From Aptenodytes patagonicus (lineage: Eukaryota > Chordata > Aves > Sphenisciformes > Spheniscidae), in contig NC_134954.1 in NCBI RefSeq assembly GCF_965638725.1, positions 4,087,001-4,151,000 on the forward strand: 64,000 nt of DNA, in the 5' to 3' direction. The position numbers were made by a program, and so were the translations under genes. Every line of letters starts with the position of its first letter. Position 1 is the first letter of the stretch. Below, piece by piece: positions 1-48,330 of the stretch. The notes beneath the pieces are model-generated. The model was not told the DNA's origin, did no database searches, and worked only from the letters and a program-made list of their open reading frames with translations.

Positions 1-37060
<37,060 letters not shown>

Positions 37061-37138
37061 TCACTCCGGGCTGCGGCCCCCGGGGCTGCGCGGAGGGCGG
37101 GAGGGCCGGGCCGAGCCGGGCCGGGCCCGAGGCGGGGA

Positions 37139-37152
37139 GGGGGGGGGGGGGG
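37139..37152. repeat. G14 run in CUL3 promoter
   Basis: Fourteen consecutive G flanked by further G-rich sequence. Potentially quadruplex-forming, and its length is likely variable or misassembled. Confidence 0.93.
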
Positions 37153-37243
37153 AGCGGCGGGGGAGGCGGCGGCGAGGGGCGAGGCGGCGGCGCAGGCCCC
37201 TCGCTCCGGCGGCGGCGCTTCCTTCACCCTCCTCCTCCGCCGC

Positions 37244-37251
37244 GATGGCGG
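37244..37251 (-). promoter_or_regulatory. YY1-like site
   Basis: The CUL3 strand reads CCGCCATC, the YY1 core. YY1 sites often sit just downstream of TATA-less start sites, so this may lie in the CUL3 5' UTR about 300 bp upstream of the ATG. Single-motif evidence only. Confidence 0.45.
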
Positions 37252-37365
37252 ACAAACATCGCTCAGTGCGCAGGGCCGAGCGCCCCCCCTTTCCTCTCCC
37301 TTCCCTTCCCACCGCCCAGCCAGCAGCCAGCGAGAGACAGATCCGGCCGCGGCGGCGGGCGGGGG

Positions 37366-37388
37366 CGGCGGCGGCGGCAGCGGCGGCG
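37366..37388. repeat. GGC triplet tract
   Basis: An imperfect run of about seven GGC triplets, interrupted by one GCA, in the CUL3 promoter island. Together with the G14 (37139-37152) and G15 (37432-37446) runs it makes the promoter strongly G-skewed on the + strand. Confidence 0.85.
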
Positions 37389-37431
37389 GGAGGGCCGCGG
37401 GGCGGAGCGCCGCCTGCGGGGGGTGAGGCGA

Positions 37432-37446
37432 GGGGGGGGGGGGGGG
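37432..37446. repeat. G15 run in CUL3 promoter
   Basis: Fifteen consecutive G followed by GGAGGGGGGAGG. Same comment as for the G14 tract: possible quadruplex, uncertain length. Confidence 0.93.
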
Positions 37447-37468
37447 AAGGAGGGGGGAGGCTCGCCGC

Positions 37469-37498
37469 TCTCGCGAGGCTTCCGCCGCTCTCGCGAGA
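37469..37498. promoter_or_regulatory. Paired TCTCGCGAGA elements, CUL3 promoter
   Basis: TCTCGCGAGG (37469-37478) and a perfect palindrome TCTCGCGAGA (37489-37498) are separated by 10 bp, so their starts are 20 bp (about two helical turns) apart. This motif is a known core-promoter element of TATA-less CpG-island genes, often near the start site or in bidirectional promoters. Confidence 0.75.
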
Positions 37499-37581
37499 GC
37501 GGCCGGGCGGCTGCGAGCTGTCACCGTCGCGGCGGGCGGAGAGGGGAGGGCGGGGAAGGCGCGCGGGAGGAGAGGGCGCCG

Positions 37582-37589
37582 CTGATTGG
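37582..37589 (-). promoter_or_regulatory. CCAAT box (NF-Y site)
   Basis: The CUL3 strand reads CCAATCAG, a good NF-Y match, about 90 bp upstream (on the CUL3 strand) of the TCTCGCGAGA pair. The spacing is typical of CCAAT boxes upstream of a start site. Confidence 0.6.
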
Positions 37590-37720
37590 CGGAGAGCGAC
37601 GCCGCGGGCAGGCGGGGCGGGGCGAAGCCAGGCGGGCTGCACGTCCAGTCAGGGGCGGCGGGTCGGGGTCGGCCGCGGGCCTGCCTGCAGGGCACGTTGC
37701 ACGGAGCAGGGCTGGCTTTA

Positions 37721-38021
37721 TTTGGGGTTTTTTTTTTGGCAGAGTTTCCCGCCCCGTCGATATCCCACTTCTTGGGCTTGTGGCAGATGCCTCATTAGGG
37801 TTAAAGTGCGGGTTTTGGCACCCATACAGGGAAGCGTGAACGGGCCTCACAGCATTAAGCATGGCTTGAGCGCCGTTGCAGCCCCGCCGGGCTGTGGAAG
37901 ATGGGGCGTTGTCCTAGCCCCGTCCCCAGATGGGCAGCACCTACCCCGTGTTTTGGCTAACCAAGTATTAACCTTGCTATGCCCAGCTAAAAAATGAAAG
38001 GTGGTTCGTTCCTTTACCTAT
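37721..38021. other. Flank between CUL3 promoter and CR1
   Basis: About 300 bp of mixed composition, with a T9 run near 37729. No gene or repeat family was recognised. Confidence 0.7.
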
Positions 38022-39115
38022 TCATAGAATCATAGAATCATAGAATCATTGAGGTTGGAAAAGACCTCTAAGATCATCGAGTCCAACCGTCAACCCAACA
38101 CCACCAGGCCCACTAAACCATGTCCCTAAGCGCCTCATCTACACGTCTTTTAAATACCTCCAGGGATGGGGACTCCACCACTTCCCTGGGCAGCCTCTTC
38201 CAATGTTTCACCACTCTTTCAGTAAAGACATTTTTCCTTACATCCAATCTAAACCTCCCCTGGCACAACTTGAGGCCATTTCCTCTCGTCCTATCACTTG
38301 TTACTTCGGAGAAAAGACCAACACCCACCTCGCTACAACCTCCTTTCAGGTAGTTGTAGAGAGCGATGAGGTCTCCCCTCAGCCTCCTCTTCTCCAGGCT
38401 GAACAGTCCCAGTTCCCTCAGCCGCTCCTCATAAGACTTGTTCTCCAGACCCCTCACCAGCCTCGTTGCCCTTCTCTGGACACGCTCCAGCACCTCAACG
38501 TCCTTCTTGTAGTGAGGGGCCCAAAACTGAACACAGTATTCGAGGTGCGGCCTCACCAGGGCTGAGTACAGGGGCACGATCACTTCCCTACTCCTACTGG
38601 CCACACTATTTCTGATACAGGCCAGGATGCCATTGGCCTTCTTGGCCGCCTGGGCACACTGCCGGCTCATGTTCAGCCGGCTGTCGACCAACACCCCCAG
38701 GTCCTTTTCCGCCAGGCAGCTTTCCAGCCACTCTTCCCCAAGCCTGTAGCGCTGCATGGGGTTGTTGTGGCCGAAGTGCAGGACCCGGCACTTGGCCTTG
38801 TTGAACCTCATACAGTTGGCCTGGGCCCATCGATCCAGCCTGTCCAGGTCCCTCTGCAGAGCCTTCCTACCCTCGAGCAGATCAACACTCCCACCCAACT
38901 TGGTGTCGTCTGCAAACTTACTGAGGGTGCACTCGATCCCCTCATCCAGATCATCAATAAAGATATTAAACAAGACCGGCCCCAGTACTGAGCCCTGGGG
39001 AACACCGCTCGTGACCGGCCGCCAACTGGATGTAACTCCATTCACCAAATGGTATTCCTTACCCTTTGAAGTCTCCCGGATGTCAATTCTGCCCTTCTGA
39101 GTCATGTCACCGGTA
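38022..39115 (-). mobile_element. Young CR1 LINE, 5'-truncated, with open ORF2 C-terminal part
   Basis: The minus strand carries the C-terminal part of the CR1 reverse transcriptase-containing ORF2 and the full 3' end: the last codon region Arg-Asp-Met-Val, a stop, and a 3' UTR ending in three ATTCTATG repeats at 38022-38048. The frame is open for some 349 codons (38113-39162, including a short flanking stretch), with no stop or frameshift. The motif Phe-Ala-Asp-Asp, the catalytic RT palm residues, is present after Val-Pro-Gln-Gly-Ser-Val. The N-terminal RT fingers, endonuclease and ORF1 are missing, so the copy cannot move by itself. The right-hand breakpoint is estimated from where CR1 similarity stops. 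It sits about 1.1 kb upstream of the CUL3 start. Confidence 0.97.
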
Positions 39116-39162
39116 GGCGTATGCCTCCGCGGAGGCTCACAGAATGGCATGATGCAAGGCAT
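38113..39162 (-). pseudogene. CR1 ORF2 fragment (RT C-terminal part)
   Basis: Within the CR1 copy, this frame encodes the end of RT, from the Gly-Val-Pro-Gly-like strand (seen as Ser-Gly-Val-Pro-Gln-Gly-Ser) and Phe-Ala-Asp-Asp palm motif through the thumb and C-terminal region ending Glu-Ala-Leu-Arg-Asp-Met-Val. Full CR1 ORF2 is about 900-1000 residues, so roughly two-thirds are gone. The first about 15 codons probably derive from flanking DNA. Reverse-complement open frames within the same block are shadows. Confidence 0.93.
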
Positions 39163-42060
39163 TTTTATTTATTTATGTTTTGTGTTTTCGTCGCAATGCA
39201 TGCCTGAGAAATGAGGGTGCCACCTGAGGCAACGCTTATGAGCCCAGAGTTAAATATAGGTCATTCAGGAAAGGGCAGTTGCTGTAAAAGGGAAGAGTGT
39301 TTTGGAAATGTCAGGTTCTGTAAGTTAGTAGCAGCGTAGTACCTCGGAAAGTTAGGCTGGTCAGCCAGAAAAAATAAAAAATCTAGGTCCCAGTCGCCAG
39401 GGGACTAACTGAAAAGTTAGTGGATGAAATTGAAATCTGGGTCAAAACATGCCTTGCTCAAGATCCCTCAGAGGAAGTACATGGCATAGCCAGGAAGAGA
39501 ATTTCTTTTAGGTGACTCTTAAACTGGACTCTGAATACCAGGGCATCTTGTGATGTACATTTTGCGTCCAGCTCCACTTACCTCTGTCATCACTGTTTTC
39601 CTACAGGTGCCTCTATGCAGCACGTGCCCTCAGGGCACAGAAGCAACATACCTTCTCTGAGCTAGTTTACCTTCTGTAAGAGTAATTTCACCATTTTTGT
39701 CTCTTTGGGTTTGTTACAACCACTTCCCATTGGGACTATGTGTGTTCATGTATGACATATTTTTTAATCTCCTGATTAGAATTAAGTATATACGCCTAGA
39801 GAAGACGTTATATAACAGCAACACAATAAACAACGATTGCAACATGACTATGCAACAGGAACCCGTCCTTTTGAAAATTACACTACCGTCAAAATGCAGA
39901 TGAAACAAAGATGAGAAGGGAAAGGTGGTTGTTTGTTCATGTGAAGAATATGGCTTCCACACTGTTTCAATACAATTTCAATTTTATTTCTCCTCCTAAG
40001 TACTTCCTTTGCCAAATGAGGACAACCTCTTAGGTTACTATGTTTTTTTTTTTTCCATCCCGTGACAGTTAAGATCAAGTCATTTGGAAAGGCTTAGTTT
40101 TGACTCTTGTAAAAACAGTTTGCAAAACTAAAGTAAAAAGTAAATTTGTACTGAAACACAGAGTTTTCATTCTGAAAATGTTACAAGAGGACTTTTCAAT
40201 AAATTTAGTGCTGTTTTCAAAAACCAAAACTTTCCCCACAAACTGTTTTTGAGGAACTGGCATTTCTTCTTTCAAGAAAGAAGAAAAAGAACAACTTTTA
40301 CTGTATCCATTACTGCAGATTGCTCTAGATTAACTTCTCTAATCACTGCTTTTGTGCTTCCTCTGATACTGGCCTTATGCTTGTGGCAGCCCTGGACCAC
40401 CAGCCTCTCGCCTTCTCTTCATCTAAGCTGCTACTAATGCACATTTTTATCTAAAAGTTGGAAAAGTGCTGACTCACGCGTAGCTGCTCTTCAGTCCAGC
40501 ACAGTACGCTCAACAAAAAATAAAATTACTCTCCTACCAAGTGATCTCAATTCTCATGTCAAGTGGCTTTATTTTACACTGTGAGCTTACAGCTACAACA
40601 CGCTAGCGTAAGTATGTTGCTAGTTCTAACTTTATTACTAAAAGCTGAATTTGCAGTCTGAGCCTTCTTTTTGTGCAGATTTATGACCCAGTGGGGATAT
40701 CTGCTATATAGAAATTCACCCGTAGCTCCTCCCTTCATGTCTGAGGTCTGTTCTGTGACTGTCCAAGGGGGAGACAATTACTATTTTTTTAGTGCACATT
40801 TTCTATTTCCATACATAATGTACAAAATGAAGTGTCACTAAGACTTAGCCTTTGAGCTTACGCAAAGAACTAATTTAGAGGTTCATTAAGTGCTTATAAT
40901 GTTAATTCTAGGTGGGTCAGAGCCAGAAGGAAGACAGGCGGGTGGATAAGGACAGATTAGCGTAGGAAGAGTTAGCCACCCTATTGCTTAACTGGGTGAT
41001 CTCGGCTATCTCACATGCATATCTTATGTACCTTCTGTTAGTCCGGCAGGGAGGTAACGGTTCCTGTGCAGAAGAATGGTTGCCCTTGTTGGAAAGTTCA
41101 CATCTGTGCGTTGTAGCAGCCTTACACGCGTCTTACACCAACCACAACGACATGCAGAGGTAGGAAGGCCCCCAGAATAACTTACGCTGTGCAGAGAAGA
41201 GCTCGGCATTATCCAAAACAGTCATTTACTGGGGTTTTTCTGAGGTCCTGTCAGTCCTCTGATTTTAGATATTGATGATATCGCTAAATAATGGTGGAAG
41301 TTGCTCAGGTGCCCGCTAATCCATACAGAGTATTTCCACCTGAATGACATGTTGCCGTCTTTCTGTCGGCGTAAGAAGGATGACCCTTTTCCTTGACATG
41401 TGTATCTTGAAGGTGGCAACAAATCTTTAATTATTTAAACACTGTTTTTATAATCTGATTTAGCACTTACCTTAATCATGTGAAGGGCAGCAGAAATTTT
41501 AGAAGAATGTGAAGAGTACATTACATTAGAATCAAGCTAAATATACATTTTTACAATCAGGCCTTTAAAAGCAGAACGTGGCTCTTTTTTAACTTACAGA
41601 AAAATATTCTCTATATACCTATGAGAATATGATTTCTTTATTTGAAATGGTGACTTTTTCCTTGGTAAGGCTTCATTGTGCTCCACCGAAGCCAGGAACC
41701 AAGATTTTTTTTTTTTTTTTTTTGAAAGTAAACATCACTTCCGAGAAATCGTACGTACATATTTTCAGGTCTTCCTTACATATTCCCTCACCCCCGCAAC
41801 CATCAGTGATACTTGACCATTGAAATACACAGGCGTAAAGAAAAACAAGTATTTCTATCACAGCAGGGAGCAGAATGAGCGCATCCTGCTCCGCAGAGCA
41901 CCTCAACGCCTGACTGGAAACACAGGGGTAAGCATTTCGGGGCTCGACCTCACTGTAAGGTCCTACTGCAGAAAAGAAGAAACAAAATAGCATTTGCATA
42001 TCGCGGTGGGAAAAACGGTGAGTTCTCTCCCTTTAAAGCCCAGAATCAGGGGAAGGGCTT

Positions 42061-42094
42061 TTTTTTTTATTTTATTTTATTTTATTTTCATTAA
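42061..42094. repeat. (ATTTT)n microsatellite
   Basis: A T-run followed by five TTTTA-type pentamers. Simple intergenic repeat. Confidence 0.93.
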
Positions 42095-42360
42095 GTGCCT
42101 GCATCACTTTGCATGTGATGGTTGCTTTCAGATTTGCATGAACGATATGTGACATGGTAACCGTATGTATGAGACAGTTCCCTCGCTTTCCCATGTTACT
42201 ATTTTGGGAGGTACAGTAAACAAATCATTCTTTTCATCACAATTTCTACAACCTGAGGGAAAAAATGTATCTTTTTTGTAACAACACAGAGATATGCCCC
42301 GGCAAAACAAGCATCCAATGAATGAACCACAGGGTGTTTTTTAATAGATCGTATTGAGGA

Positions 42361-42390
42361 TTCTGCCAAAAGCAGTTCTGCCAAAAGCAG
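42361..42390. repeat. 15-bp tandem duplication
   Basis: TTCTGCCAAAAGCAG occurs twice head to tail, identical in both copies. Recent local duplication. Confidence 0.93.
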
Positions 42391-45178
42391 AATCTTACTC
42401 CAAATCACTGAAAGAACAACAATGCTCAGGACAACCAGATAAATGTATAGTTTCAGTGCCTTAATCCCTCCCCTGCAAATCGAAACAATCACTGACTGAT
42501 TTGTGTACAAGGTTCATAGATTATAACAGCTACAGGGACAGGGTCCTGTAAAAACATGATAAATATTCAGAAACATGATTTACCAGGGCACTATTACATT
42601 TCTCTTCAAAGAAACAGAACAATTTCAAGGCATACTGTTTCACATCGTTTCTATCCACTTTGAGACTTTTTCTTTTCTTTCCTGCATGTCCTGGATGAAG
42701 AAAAAGCTTGTTTTTATCTTCCTCCATCACTGCTTCAGAGGACTTCAGGGAGAGGTATAATTCAACATAATAAAGCTACCAGCATATCAGGTAGATCTGT
42801 AATATTGGAGAGAGTTTTTTTTCTCTCCTTTCTTCCTTCTACAGAAATAATGTAAATACTACTTTATTTTCTTTAAAAAGGAGCACAGCTGGGTTTTATT
42901 GTTTGTTTGGTTTGGGGGTTTTTTTGACGTGGTGGAGGCAGTGGGGGTGGCTGAGAGTTCTGGGGGTGCAGGGAAAGGCTGTGGAGTGGCAAGGCAAGAA
43001 GGAGAACAGGCAGCATAAAGTTACTTGCTTGTTCCCTCATGGAAACTCGTTGCTTAGAACATATGGCTGGGCTGTGTTTAAATTTAATTTCTGTTGCATT
43101 TAAATGCCACCACAAATAGAGTAAATGCTAAAATATGACAGTCGAAACAGCTCAACAGTTTCAAAATTAAAACAGACTAAAGTGCTTTCAAATATTTTTG
43201 CAAGCAGGAAGAAAAAGAGATGTTGAGGGACTATCTCAACCCTATTTTCTCTATTACTGACCTGATTTAACAGACAAAACCCTTGCTGATGGGCACAGCT
43301 TAACCCACGCTCTCCCTTAGAGCGCTGTGTATTGCTTTCCGTCCCATCAGCCAACCCAACAGCAGACTCCACCACCACCGTGTTGCACGAGGTCTGCCCC
43401 TAGCGCCGGTGGACTTGGAGTGGACTGTTTGCAGGCAGCGTGCTGAGGATTGGCAGGAGAGACGATGAGGTTGCTGTAATGAGCGCATCATGTAATGGCA
43501 CATTTTAAAAACAGGTCTAACCAGACAATGCACATAATAACCAAAATTAATGCTGTCCAACCAGCACTGGCTTCCCTTTCAGTACCTGACCCACTTCAAG
43601 ATTGTTGGAATAATACATGGAATAATAATGAAGTCCTTAACAGACCAAGTCAAGTCCCAATTCGAATGCAAACTCACATCTCTAATGCATGCCTTTGACA
43701 GTCATCTTGCACGATATGACTGCAAAATACACCAGCAAACTGATGGCCTGTAATTCACCAGCACTGCAGCTTCTCTTACGGCAGCAATTGCTGTAACTAC
43801 TGTACCATCGGTTTCTTTCACGCCCTGCCTTGGTCTCTGTCAAACAAGGACTACAGCAGTACAATGTAACTGTATAAATGCCTGTGTCCTCACTACACTG
43901 CTACTGCTAGACCAGGGGATGCTATCACATTGAGAAAAAGCAGACTCTTATGTTACAGCCCCATTTTCTAGCTGTGAGACCACTGTCTCACTGTCAAGTG
44001 GAGAGTTTTTACAGGCTTTCAGTAGTGTGACAGGAGATTTGGTCGGAGCAAATCTTTTGTGCAACACTCACATCACAAAAGAAATTCATGCTACAGCAGT
44101 TGCAACAGTGAAAGCTGCAATGGTGCGGTTAGACAAATGGTTCAGGTTCAGAAATTTTTCCTACCGCATCACAACAATCTGCTCTTAGAGGGGAACAAGT
44201 GTGTACATAGTATGTCAGAAGATGGCCTGAAAGAGCCAGACACTTCAAAACACTCAAGGCAAATTTTCAGGGGGAAAAAAAAGTTTCTGTTACAAACCAC
44301 AGAAGAAAATGTTGTGCACAAACCCAAGTGAAAGTTAAAAGGTTGCGCTAGTACCATCACACTACACAAACACCTACCAAAAGGTTAGGGGTGACCTGAT
44401 CTTGGTGTATAAAGCACCCACGTGGGAAAGTGGTTCCCGAGAGTACTGTCATTTAAATCAAGTAGGAAAAGACAGCTCGACAAAATGGTTGGAAAGTGAA
44501 GCAAGATCAAAACCAATGCCACACCAAAGGTAATTATTGCTTAAAACTATTTACCTACAGATGCGACAGATCCTTTATTATTCAACCTGTCAAATGAAGC
44601 TCAGTAACTTGCTAAATACCAAGTCAGAGTCCAAAGGGGGGGAGTTTCGCCAGGACTAGCTAACACCACTCCACTTTCTTCCAAAACAGAAGCTCCGGAT
44701 TTACTGAGGCACTCACTTCAGTAGTAATACCATCCGCGGCTCTCGGCACCGTATACAGATGCGGGTGGGTAATACAGCTATTTGGTAGCATTCACCCACC
44801 ACTTTTATGTGGCACACACGACGCTGGTGGAGAATGTGTGCTCTGAGACGGCTGACAAATTTTTATTCTTATGAGATCTAGTTTCTTAGTACCGATTCAG
44901 TTTCTTTGGGACTGGAGGAAGTTGCTTTGAAAGTTGAGAGAGAAACACGTTTCAAAGTTTTCACGGTTACACTCACCAGAGATTACTTTATTTGCGGCTG
45001 TTACTGACTTTCAAGCCTCAGCTATTTTGACGTTTCCTGTTAGCTAAGCGACAGAGAATTGGTTGCCTTGTGTACTTAAAATGCCTGTACGTTTGTGGCC
45101 TTTTCACATTCAGGTAAAAACTCTAGGTTTCCCAGGTGGGAATTTCCTCCTCCTGAAATATATGCATCATTTAAGAAG

Positions 45179-45598
45179 TTACTTCTGCACAGGAGAAGTC
45201 TCTAGCCAGCTGTAGTTTGCATACTTTCCAGGTCCTTTACACTGCCATAGAAAGCCTTGGGCAGCAAAGTGACTAATCTTGTCTCGGGTCAGGTATTTAC
45301 TGGAGAAGCAGCTGTGCCAGTTTAAGATGTGACTGACATCCAGATGTTTGTCATCGCTCCGCAGCAGCTGTACAGTCAGCCCTATTGCATAGTGGAGAAG
45401 ACTGTATAAAAAACCACGGTGTTTAAATTCCAGCAGAAAGTCAGGTGGGTAAACTCGCATCACTCCTACCTGCTGCCTTTGTGCCGAAACACGTGAGGAG
45501 TGCCCAGATGATTTATTCTGACATCTGAGCTGTACCAGGAGGAGGGTAATTTCCTGTTTATGGGTGGGAATGGACATCTCCAAGTGCCACAAAGCCAT
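45179..45598 (-). other. Orphan open reading frame, 139 codons
   Basis: One of the longest ATG-started frames outside the CpG islands and CR1. The ATG has A at -3 and G at +4. The predicted product is 139 residues, with no signal peptide, transmembrane segment or motif I recognise, and it is rich in His, Ser and Leu. A frame this long can occur by chance in 64 kb of six-frame sequence. There is no adjoining splice-compatible exon or promoter sign. Listed so that it can be tested; probably not a gene. Confidence 0.15.
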
Positions 45599-47960
45599 TT
45601 CTACAATGACCGCGTGACTGTAGCCTCAGAAAACAGTCATTATTTTAGAGGGTGCTGGTAAACATCCTCTTCCAGACCTGGCTCTGCAGGCTAAAGATGC
45701 CAGGCATCTGGAATGGGCATTCCCAGAAATGAGGGCTCTTCCCGTAGCTCCATAAATTGGAATTGTGCTGCTGTTTTCCTAATCTGCCCAAGACAGAGCG
45801 TGCTGGTTAGTGCAAGCCTGCCTTTGTCAGCTGTTTGAACTAACCCAGCGGAACTTGCCTGAAGCAGAATAGCGTGCATTTATTCCCCTGGCTACACCTT
45901 TTTGGCAGAGTTGTGCCGGTGGTAACTCCTGGCTATGGTGAAAATGCAAAATTGGAGGTAGAGGGAGCAAGACTTTCAGCAGTCAAAGGTGTTTGCGAAG
46001 TGGTAATGGCACATGACCACCAAGTATTTAAGCAGGTTGCATAGTACAGCTGTCCGTCTCTTTAGTGCTGCGTAAAAAATGTGAAACATCCATGAAAAAC
46101 ACAACTGTCCTTCAGCCGTTAAACAGCTCTCAACTCACAAGGTACCTTGAGTTCAATGCAAAAAGTGATCTTTTAACAGATTTTATACCACGACAATAAA
46201 TTCAGACAATATGCCTCTTTAAACCGTAAGATTATTGCTACTATCTTTACTACACTGTTATCTAAGGGCCAACAAACAAGACTCGTATCCGGCACCAGAC
46301 AAGCACAAAAAAATAGACAGTCTTCTACAAAAAAACTCGCAAATGATGTAGACACAGCAGGTTTTGGGGAAGGTGTGGCAGGAAGGAAGGTGTGTTTTCA
46401 GGAATGGGATTATGGTTCTTGGACTTTCAGTCTGAAAGGAGGCCTAAAGCAAATGAGAAAAAAACCCCAATCACATACTAGATATCTTGAACCTGCTGTG
46501 AACAGGCGTGAGATCACCTGTGTATGCATATGTCTCTCGTGCAGGGAGTCCAGCGGGCTTGGTAAATCAGGCGCACGTGTGCTGACCCTGGCTTTTTGAA
46601 CAGTCACGTCATGGATGCAAGGTGAGGATAAGCTTTTGATGCCAATGAGTTTTACCTTCAGGAAATGCCTAAATAAATAACGTCCTGGTGAGAGGGCATG
46701 GTATGTTAATACTTGGTAGTACAGACCCACTCCCATGAAATGGCTACAGTTTCTCAAGACATGAAAAGACAAAGTGCAGAAAAAACAAGATCATAATGGG
46801 TGAAGAGCTACATACACTAGAATAAAAATCCATATGCAACACCATTTCTCCCAGGATGGGCTTATCAGACGTATGGTAAAATCTTCCTAATATAACATTA
46901 CATTATGTATAACAGTACATTAACAAAAGTTCATTGTTACTGATGTACTTTACACAAGCCTGCTGTGCTGATAAAAAAATGAAGATATTTGACAGTAACA
47001 GCTTTTGCAGGTGGTACTCAGGTTGGCAATCGCATTTCTTAGCATCTCTTTCTGGCCCAAATTCTTTCTAGGGATTGAAATCAACTGTGGCCAGATCTCA
47101 AGGCGTATTTGGCTCCAGCTACCTGTCTAGGGCATGTTTTATTCATGTCATTACTAAAATCACTACTTCGATTTAAAATGCTGTTAGAGAGTCTGCAGAT
47201 TCTGCCTGTATAGCATAAGGCAAGCAATATTCCTCAAATGAGCTACATTGCGCCTAGCACTCTTGAAAATCATTTTTTATTGCACATACCCGTTAATTAA
47301 ATTCCTTAATTTGAGCAAACAGCAAGTTTGATACCACTGTAAAGAAAATCTGCATCTGTAAAACACTTCTGTTTCAGTATGGAGAGAGAATACTAGTAGT
47401 AAATTTAAGACAGGCAGTAAGAATTATTTCTGGAATATAATTTTCTTCTTCTCAGTTCAATGGGTTCCTGCCGTGTCTAGCTGGTAGTGGAGGAATAAAA
47501 AAAATCCTGCAAATTGCTTAACTATAATCTCCCTTTCCTATTTTTCTGTTTCTTCTAATTGAGGAGTTGTAACAACTAGGGATAGGCACGTGCTATCATC
47601 AGAAACCTTTTTCGACCGATAATATGGATTCAGTTATATGCTTCATTACTTTCTATTGGTTTCAGGACTGTAGTATAAAAAACAAAAAGGAGGTGAAAAT
47701 ACAAAACAATCACAATATTCTGGCATTTTCAAAATGATACAATATCATTTTTTGATCAATATTACTTAACATTTCCTTCAATTGTACTTTAAAGGCCATT
47801 GTAAGGGATATTTCTGACGTCTCCAATACGCAGGACAACCGTATGTATACACATATATTAGAAACACTTCCCATTCGTTTGTCTGTGAAAGAAGAGTGTT
47901 TATCCCTAAGGCTCCAGCCCCTGTTCCCTGAGTCACTAGGCAAATATTTCCTCCAAGTTC
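45599..47960. other. Intergenic, no gene recognised
   Basis: Moderate-GC sequence with short frames on both strands only. No repeat family or RNA gene was recognised. Confidence 0.65.
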
Positions 47961-48330
47961 AAGAGGTGCAGCAGCAGGGCCAGTCCCCTCCCGGGAGGGC
48001 TGTCGGAGGAGTACCGGGACGGCAGCACTCATCGGGAGGCACCAGGGCTTCCTCTCCTGACACCCCTCTCCCCCCGGAGCCCCGAGTCCTCCCGGTGGGG
48101 TGCAAGGGGGGCTGGCACCCCCTGGGCAGTGGGGTCCAGCTCCCCTGTCTCTCAGCAGCAGGTTAGCAGAGGCAGGGCCACCTCCGCCTTCCCACGGCCC
48201 CGTGCAAACGCACCCACCAGCAAACGCACCCACCAGCAGCAGCCACCTGCAGGGAGAGGCCAAGGTATGCCAGTGCCCCGGTTTGTCTGCCACCGTCTCT
48301 GCGCTCTAGAGGGTCCCACCAAGAGCAGGC
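47961..48330. other. Isolated GC-rich patch
   Basis: About 370 bp of GC-rich, C-skewed DNA surrounded by AT-rich sequence, with a 16-bp tandem duplication CAAACGCACCCACCAG at 48205-48220 and 48221-48236. Overlapping frames on both strands (for example 47778-48293 minus) follow from composition. It could be a regulatory element or an unannotated exon. No protein family was recognised. Confidence 0.5.

Larger units (their letters stand above)
39116..45178. other. Intergenic, no gene recognised
   Basis: 6 kb of mostly AT-rich DNA with short chance frames. It contains a poly-T run near 41705, an (ATTTT)n tract, a 15-bp duplication (42361-42390) and a possible old LINE scrap near 44380-44510. I see no exon with family similarity. 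Confidence 0.7.

Noticed and set aside
38203..39100. Several + strand frames within the CR1 at 38 kb
   Set aside because: They are reverse-complement shadows of the CR1 ORF2 fragment.
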